In this document: positions 59,405 through 64,000 of the stretch, in pieces | Position numbering within the stretch: position 1 is the stretch's first letter | Layout: every line of letters begins with the position of its first letter | Assembly (NCBI RefSeq): GCF_016097555.1 | Contig: NC_054706.1 | Location: 60,204,631 to 60,268,630, forward strand | DNA from: Gigantopelta aegis | Taxonomy: Eukaryota > Mollusca > Gastropoda > Neomphalida > Peltospiridae | Length of the DNA: 64,000 nt | Reading direction: 5' to 3' | Notes under the pieces: generated by a model | The model's input: only the letters and a program-made list of their open reading frames with translations | Told to the model about the DNA's origin: nothing | Database searches by the model: none | Made by a program: the position numbers and the translations under genes

Positions 59405-59640
59405 GAGTATTGGTAAAGCAATACGTGTTCCGTACTGGGTCAAACTAATTTTTAAATCTCCAAAGTTCAAGGGCCATAACTCTGTGAACCAATGGGTAAA
59501 ATCACCTTGAAAGTCAAATTTGATCTGTAACAGTACATGATAAAGGTATGCACAAAACATCAGCTCAGTACCTTCAGGGAATGTTATAACAAAAAGTCTG
59601 GAAATTGTATATGGGACAGATGGTGATGACACCTATTGCC
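59405..59640 (-). repeat. Dispersed repeat with TTCAAGGGCCATAACTCTG
   Basis: The phrase AAGTTCAAGGGCCATAACTC with flanking TCAGCTCAGTACCTTCAGGG resembles sequences I recall as common in mollusc genomes. There is no second copy in this window to confirm it, so the call is tentative. Confidence 0.4.
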
Positions 59641-59724
59641 CCTCTGGTTGGACCGGTCAGGACTAAAAAATACCTCTATGGTCAGTGCCTCTAAGTAAAT
59701 GAATTTCACAATGTATATGCTCAC

Positions 59725-59813
59725 CCTGTCGTCCTAATATCTGTGCCCGGGCAGCTTGAGACCGAGCTTTCACACTGGCTAGAAAGATCTCAAAATCATC
59801 TTCACCTCCTGCC
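59725..59813 (-). CDS. AP1AR: AP1AR (gadkin), second visible exon
   Basis: The acceptor is TGTGTTTTCAG at 59814 and the donor is GTGAGC from 59724. The 89-nt exon enters in phase 2 and leaves in phase 1. It encodes AGGEDDFEIFLASVKARSQA then ARAQILGRQ. EDDFE followed by a basic/amphipathic helix matches the vertebrate PEDDFESCLRNMKSQ segment. Confidence 0.85.
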
Positions 59814-60233
59814 CTGAAAACACATACAACAAGTGTTACCAATCAAGTGACAAAATATAACTTCTCTGTTAAATGAGAATCGTCTGTTATTTTTTTTAGG
59901 TTCAATGGTGTATGAACCAAAAACCCACATGCATACACTACCCATACTGTCAGGCTTTATGCCAGAAAATAATTTGAGGGTGTGCAATACAGGGCTCACA
60001 CTGAATAATTTTGTTTCTGCCAATTTACAGATATCTAGAGAATTTCTTCGAAAAATATTACAAAATGGCTAATTTAAACAAAATTGTATTAGCCAAGTAC
60101 TAAATGTTTTAGCCACTTTGTATAAAAAATCGACAATTGGCTAATTTGGCAATCTGCAGGGTCAACAACTAGGTTGTTATGGGCTTAAAATCTTTTGAAA
60201 TGGGATACAGCATTGCATGCACTTTGACAAATT

Positions 60234-60345
60234 GTTCCAGCCAGTGCACCACGACTGGTACACCAAAGGCCGTGGTATGTGCTATTCTGTCTATGGGATG
60301 GTGCATATAAAAGATCCCTTGCTGCTAATCGAAAAGAGTACCCAT
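60234..60345 (+). mobile_element. SINE fragment, H1 centre only
   Basis: TTGTTCCAGCCAGTGCACCA to GCTGCTAATCGAAAAGAGTA is present without head or tail. It sits about 110 bp from the first visible AP1AR exon, on its intron side. Confidence 0.8.
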
Positions 60346-60458
60346 ATGTTTAAAAATATCTCGGTATATATCAAAGTATTACGTCCCACTACAACCTAAA
60401 GTGGGACATAACACTTCGAATGAATGAATGAATGAATGAATGAAGAACTGTCACTTAC

Positions 60459-60628
60459 ACTTCCCACTCTTCGTCGTCACCGAGCCAGGACTTGGGTCCG
60501 TTAATGACGGCATTCTTCTTCGCTGCCTTCTCCTTCGCTCTCTGCATCCTCGACACTCGGGCCGCCTCACGCTTCGCTTCATAATACGATTCTTCTTCTC
60601 TCTCAATCTCCTCCTCTTGTTGAGCGAG
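60459..60628 (-). CDS. AP1AR: AP1AR (gadkin), first visible exon (coiled coil)
   Basis: The acceptor is TTTAATCAG at 60629 and the donor is a consensus GTAAGT from 60458. The 170-nt exon has entry phase 0 and exit phase 2. It encodes a charged helix, LAQQEEEIEREEESYYEAKR then EAARVSRMQRAKEKAAKK, like the vertebrate LALQEEKLRLEEEALYAAQREAAR region. It ends GPKSWLGDDEEWEV. N-terminal exons with the lipid-modified start were not found between here and 61327. A DIRS element lies upstream. Confidence 0.86.
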
Positions 60629-60639
60629 CTGATTAAATA

Positions 60640-61326
60640 AAATAAAACAGGTGTAACATGATTTTATCCTATAAGTTACCCTTAATATCCATTTGATATT
60701 TTAGTGTATTAATCCAGTTAATATTATTTTTTATTAATAAATGTTTATTGCCCCTGAAAAACAATAGATAATGTGAGGGTTGGGGCCCCAAATCATTACC
60801 GTACATATCAATTATACACAGGAGCAAGGAGAGAAAGGGAAATAAGTATTTCCTCTAAACCAGCAACATTGTAAAACAAACAACCATAGTCATTTTTTAT
60901 TAAAAAAAAACCAAAGGCTGGCTGTTTAAATATTTCATCGAATTCTTTATGTAAACAATTCTTGTACCGGGTAATATAAATTTTTTTCTAATAATAGCTT
61001 ATCTTCAATATAATGTTGGAAGCCAGTTTTATTGAGTGTGGTGTCTATAATTTTGTTTTGTAAATATAATACTTTATATTTATAATTAACCAATTTACAA
61101 AATTGTTTTCCTTATTTACATTGTATATCACGAAATAAAATCATAGTTTTGTCAAACTAAATCCAGTTAATATTGATTTTGCTGTCAATGGGTCATTTAC
61201 TTATAAGCCTACAAGACTGTACACTGGAATATAATGTTTTGATGAGATTTAGTTAAAGTGTGTGACATCAAACTACATTTATGCAAATCATGATGACATC
61301 ATATTACTGATGAAGACAACTCTAGA
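60640..61326. other. AT-rich sequence, probable AP1AR intron
   Basis: No further AP1AR exon is recognisable on the minus strand before the DIRS terminus at 61327. One very short exon could be missed. Confidence 0.5.
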
Positions 61327-61653
61327 ATTAGAAAATTTGTTTCTAATTTTCATTATTATTCATACTTACCTAGTACTAGCACAACAACAATGATATACGA
61401 CCCTGAGTTATAACCTCCACTGCAGAATTATCTCCCCTTGCCTGATGTATAACCTACACCCGCGCATGGGTAGACCGTATATCCTCGTTATTGATTCAAA
61501 GTCCAGAATGACTTAATAAAAAAAGACCTCCCTCGGGGCGGGTGGGATGTAACTGTTGTTGTGCTAGTACTAGGTAAGTATGAATAATAATGAAAATTAG
61601 AAACAAATTTTCTAATAGTCTTATTCAACTTACTGTACTAGCACAACAACAAT
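61327..61653. repeat. DIRS 3' terminal structure, perfect 63-bp inverted repeat
   Basis: Arms at 61327-61389 and 61554-61616 are exact inverse copies (for example ATTAGAAAATTTGTTTCTAA against TTAGAAACAAATTTTCTAAT), separated by 164 bp. A third partial copy, GTACTAGCACAACAACAATG, lies at about 61634-61654 in the orientation of the left arm. Repeated pieces in both orientations fit a DIRS terminal repeat plus internal complementary region. Confidence 0.85.
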
Positions 61654-61823
61654 GCTATAACAGACGTGATGTAACACCGTTAAAGCACGAGAATTTAACA
61701 TTAAAGGGAGGAGGTAAGAAAACAAGGAGGACTTACCCATTTAACCAGTAGTGTTCGTCTCAAGTAATGATACAGTGAAAAAGCAACCCACATCATACGA
61801 GGTATAAAATGTCAAAGTGATTT

Positions 61824-62999
61824 TTAAAATGAACCCCAATTAAAAGTAAACCCAGTTAACAAGGTGAGGAAACCTGCACACCAAGTAATGGTAAAAGACA
61901 CTTGACTGCCCCAGATAGTCAACCATCCCCCCCCCCCCCTCCAAACAGGAGGTGGAGAACTATCTCCCAGAAAGACAGCCGCTAGCGACCGGCTGAAATA
62001 AGGGTTGCCCCCTACTCGTGGCCTGCGCACCGAAATGACTTGCTGCCCTGCAATGACTGATTGAATCCGCCGAGTTCCGTCCGGACCAACAGCCATATCA
62101 CGGAAATAAAACCGGTCAAACGTGTGTCGACCTTTTCAAAACCCCGCACTCATGACCTTGAAAATGTCCAAAGAATCATGGAAATTAAGGGAAGCAGAAA
62201 TCGCCCGAATCTCATGAGGTCGAACGGAGAAATTCCGCAGAACATGATCACCCGCCTTCTCATATGCCAGTTTGATGGTTGATAAACAGTCTCTTAGTGT
62301 TTTGCCGGAGATTTGTAGTATGGTCCAAATAGAATTTCAAAGCCCGCACCGGACAAAGAAGTCTATCAGAATTATCCGCAGAAAGCGTACGAGATAAACA
62401 CTGAATGATGGCTGGAGGAAACTCTTCCCCTGGCACCTGGTTCTTAGCCACGAAAACAGGATCAGTACGTAACGTAACTGACCCGTCCGTATAAAAATCC
62501 ACCAAATCATGCAAAAAAGCATGAATTTCACTAATACGACGGCAAGCCGCTAGTGAGACCAGAAACAAGGTTTTCCCCGTCAAATGACAAAGACTGGCGA
62601 ATTTTAAAGGCTTGTAGGGCTTGCCTCTGAGTGCATGCAGAACCAGAAAAACATTTCATTTAGGCAAAATGGAAGGCTTCTCAACTGTGTTTTGCAACGA
62701 CTTAAGCAAGTCATGCAACAAGAGATTCGTTGAGAAATCTTGACGTCCACACTGCCTCAGAGTAGTGAAAATGGACGACCGGTGACTTCTCACTGTTTGA
62801 ACCTTCAGCTGTCTTTCTTGGACAAGAGCCAGAAAGTACTCAGCTAAGACATTAACAGTAGGCGACAAGGGATCCACGTCCCTCTCAGTCGCCCAACAAA
62901 CCCAAGCGCGCCAGTGACACTGGTAAACCCTCTCCGTAGACTGGCGCTTCGAAGAGGAGACAAGCTCAGCAACCCGTTTAGAAAAGCCTCAGTTTCAGA
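61824..62999 (-). pseudogene. DIRS tyrosine recombinase, broken
   Basis: The N-terminal core-binding part reads ERVYQCHWRAWVCWATERD and DFSTNLLLHDLLKSLQNT. The catalytic part starts TGKTLFLVSLAACRRISEI, with the first catalytic Arg near 62541-62536. HEIRAISASL gives the H-x-x-R motif at 62216-62205, and FDRFYFRD supplies the likely nucleophilic Tyr at 62108-62106. Damage includes a frameshift near 62995, TGA at 62658-62656 (where Trp is expected), a frameshift near 62265, and TGA at 62138-62136 (again for Trp). Confidence 0.85.
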
Positions 63000-64000
63000 G
63001 CGAAACCCCGACAACCACCGTGCGTGAACTCGGAAAACCTCTGGCTTCGGATGCCACTCTGTCTGACGCAGTCTCTGACTGAGCAGATCGGGTATCAACG
63101 GCAACCGCACCGGCTCCTGCACTAAAAGTGACAGGAGCGGAGGAAACCAGGCTTAAGCTGCCCAACTCGGGGGTACGAGTGTGACACGACAAGGTTGCTG
63201 TCTGATCTTTGCCAGAACCTTGCCAAGCAGAACCGTAGGGGGAAAGGCGTAAAAATACAGTCCCGTCCAGTCCATGCTCAACGCATCGTACTCCAGTGCC
63301 AGTGGGTCTGGTACCGGCGATACAAACACTGGCAACTGACTGTTCAGGCGAGTGGCAAACATATCGAGTTGAGGACTCCCCCACAACTGAAGAACTCGAT
63401 AAACCACCATCTGGTGCAACATCCACTCCGTCTGAACAGGGGAACGACGACTCAAAGTGTCCACCAAGATATTCACGGACGAAGGAATGTGTTTGGCCGA
63501 TAACACCACTCCCCAATCGTCGCACCATTCCAGAATCTCCAAAGCCGCAAGACTCTATGACAGGGATTTGGTGCCTCCCCACCGATTGAGGTACGCAACA
63601 ACCGACGTGTTGTCCAACATCAACAAAATTTGACAATGTCCAATAACAGTCCTGAAATGGAGACAAGCGCGACGCACTGCTTCCATCTTCAACAGATTGA
63701 TGTGATGACTCCTCTGAATGAGTCCACACCCCTGACAGACGTTGATCCAAAAGGTGTGCACCGAACCCCTCGAGGGAAGCATCGGTAAACAGGACCAACT
63801 CTGGAGAAAGTGAGTGTAAAGGAACGGCCTGGGACATACACTTGTTTTCTAGACAATCTTGGATCGGAAGAATGAACCAAGGCCCCAATGGTATCACCAA
63901 ATCCCAGCTGAGACCATCCCACACTCGGGACAAATGCCATTGAAGCGGTCTCTTGAACCGTCTGAACTGCATATTCAGGGCCGCCAGTGATTCGAGATGG
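63000..64000 (-). pseudogene. DIRS reverse transcriptase C-terminus and RNase H, broken
   Basis: RNase H hallmarks appear in order: ELVLFTDASLEGFGAHL, then in a shifted frame INLLKMEAVRRA, LLMLDNTSVVAYLNRWGG and SSVNILVDTLSRRS. These carry the acidic D-E-D-D residues. The linker PQLDMFATRLNSQLPVFVSP is typical of DIRS. A frameshift lies near 63700, with in-frame TAG at 63557-63555 and TAA at 63155-63153. The frame from 63972 continues in a wrong register after the shift, so its 325-codon length is misleading. Confidence 0.85.

Larger units (their letters stand above)
61327..64000 (-). mobile_element. DIRS-type retrotransposon, decayed, 5' part beyond the window
   Basis: DIRS elements replicate through reverse transcription and integrate with a tyrosine recombinase, and they carry inverted terminal repeats instead of LTRs. 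On the minus strand this window holds, in order, the end of reverse transcriptase, RNase H, a linker, a tyrosine recombinase and the 3' terminal structure. At least four in-frame stops and three frameshifts make it non-functional. It is oriented like AP1AR and lies upstream of its first visible exon. No reverse transcriptase core is inside the window. Confidence 0.88.

Noticed and set aside
62995..63972. A single intact 325-residue protein
   Set aside because: Only about the first 90 codons read as RNase H. After a frameshift near 63700 the true coding continues in another frame, which itself has stops.

Overview
The window is animal nuclear DNA, most likely from a mollusc and perhaps a gastropod. 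The grounds are split genes with GT-AG introns, dense tRNA-derived SINEs of a mollusc-like type, many small inverted-repeat DNA elements, a DIRS retrotransposon, and long (GA)n, (GT)n and (CT)n runs. The species assignment is inference. Most long open frames here are simple-sequence artefacts (for example poly Ser-Leu from (CT)n) and are not annotated as genes.

Two real genes were recognised from short exons, both on the minus strand. At 500-4235 lie the first three coding exons of a long-chain acyl-CoA synthetase (ACSL1/5/6 type): membrane anchor, linker, and the start of the enzyme. The rest lies below position 1. At 55331-60628 lie four consecutive exons of AP1AR (gadkin), an adaptor linking AP-1 vesicles, kinesin and ARP2/3. 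The reading phase agrees across all three joins and the true C-terminus is present. The N-terminal exons were not found and are presumably further upstream.

Between the genes, about 51 kb is repeat-rich intergenic DNA. Its centrepiece is an 8.65 kb array of a 34-bp satellite (10971-19618, about 254 units). A ~34-bp inverted repeat (10546-10580 / 19613-19646) frames it, and a junction sequence plus SINE head is directly duplicated at both ends. This looks like a small inverted-repeat transposon whose interior expanded into a satellite. A 67-bp relative with the same termini sits at 39559-39625.

The SINEs are modular. Heads are H1 (GGCGGAACGTAGCCC type), H2 (CCGGCCTCGGTGG type) and H3 (GGGATTTAGCTCAGT type). 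Tails are T1 (ends GTTAAACAAAACAAAC), T2 (ends GTTAAATAAAACATTTCC) and T3 (ends with CATTCATTC repeats). The H1 and H2 central domains are followed by either T1 or T2. Several copies keep perfect 12-14 bp target duplications. Other repeats include TTAA-flanked MITEs, a three-level nested insertion at 45137-46330, and minisatellites of 37, 41, 66 and 82 bp.

From 61327 to the right edge lies a decayed minus-strand DIRS-type retrotransposon. It holds the end of reverse transcriptase, RNase H, a tyrosine recombinase broken by stops and frameshifts, and a terminal inverted-repeat structure with perfect 63-bp arms. It lies upstream of the visible AP1AR exons in the same orientation, probably in an intron or the 5' flank.
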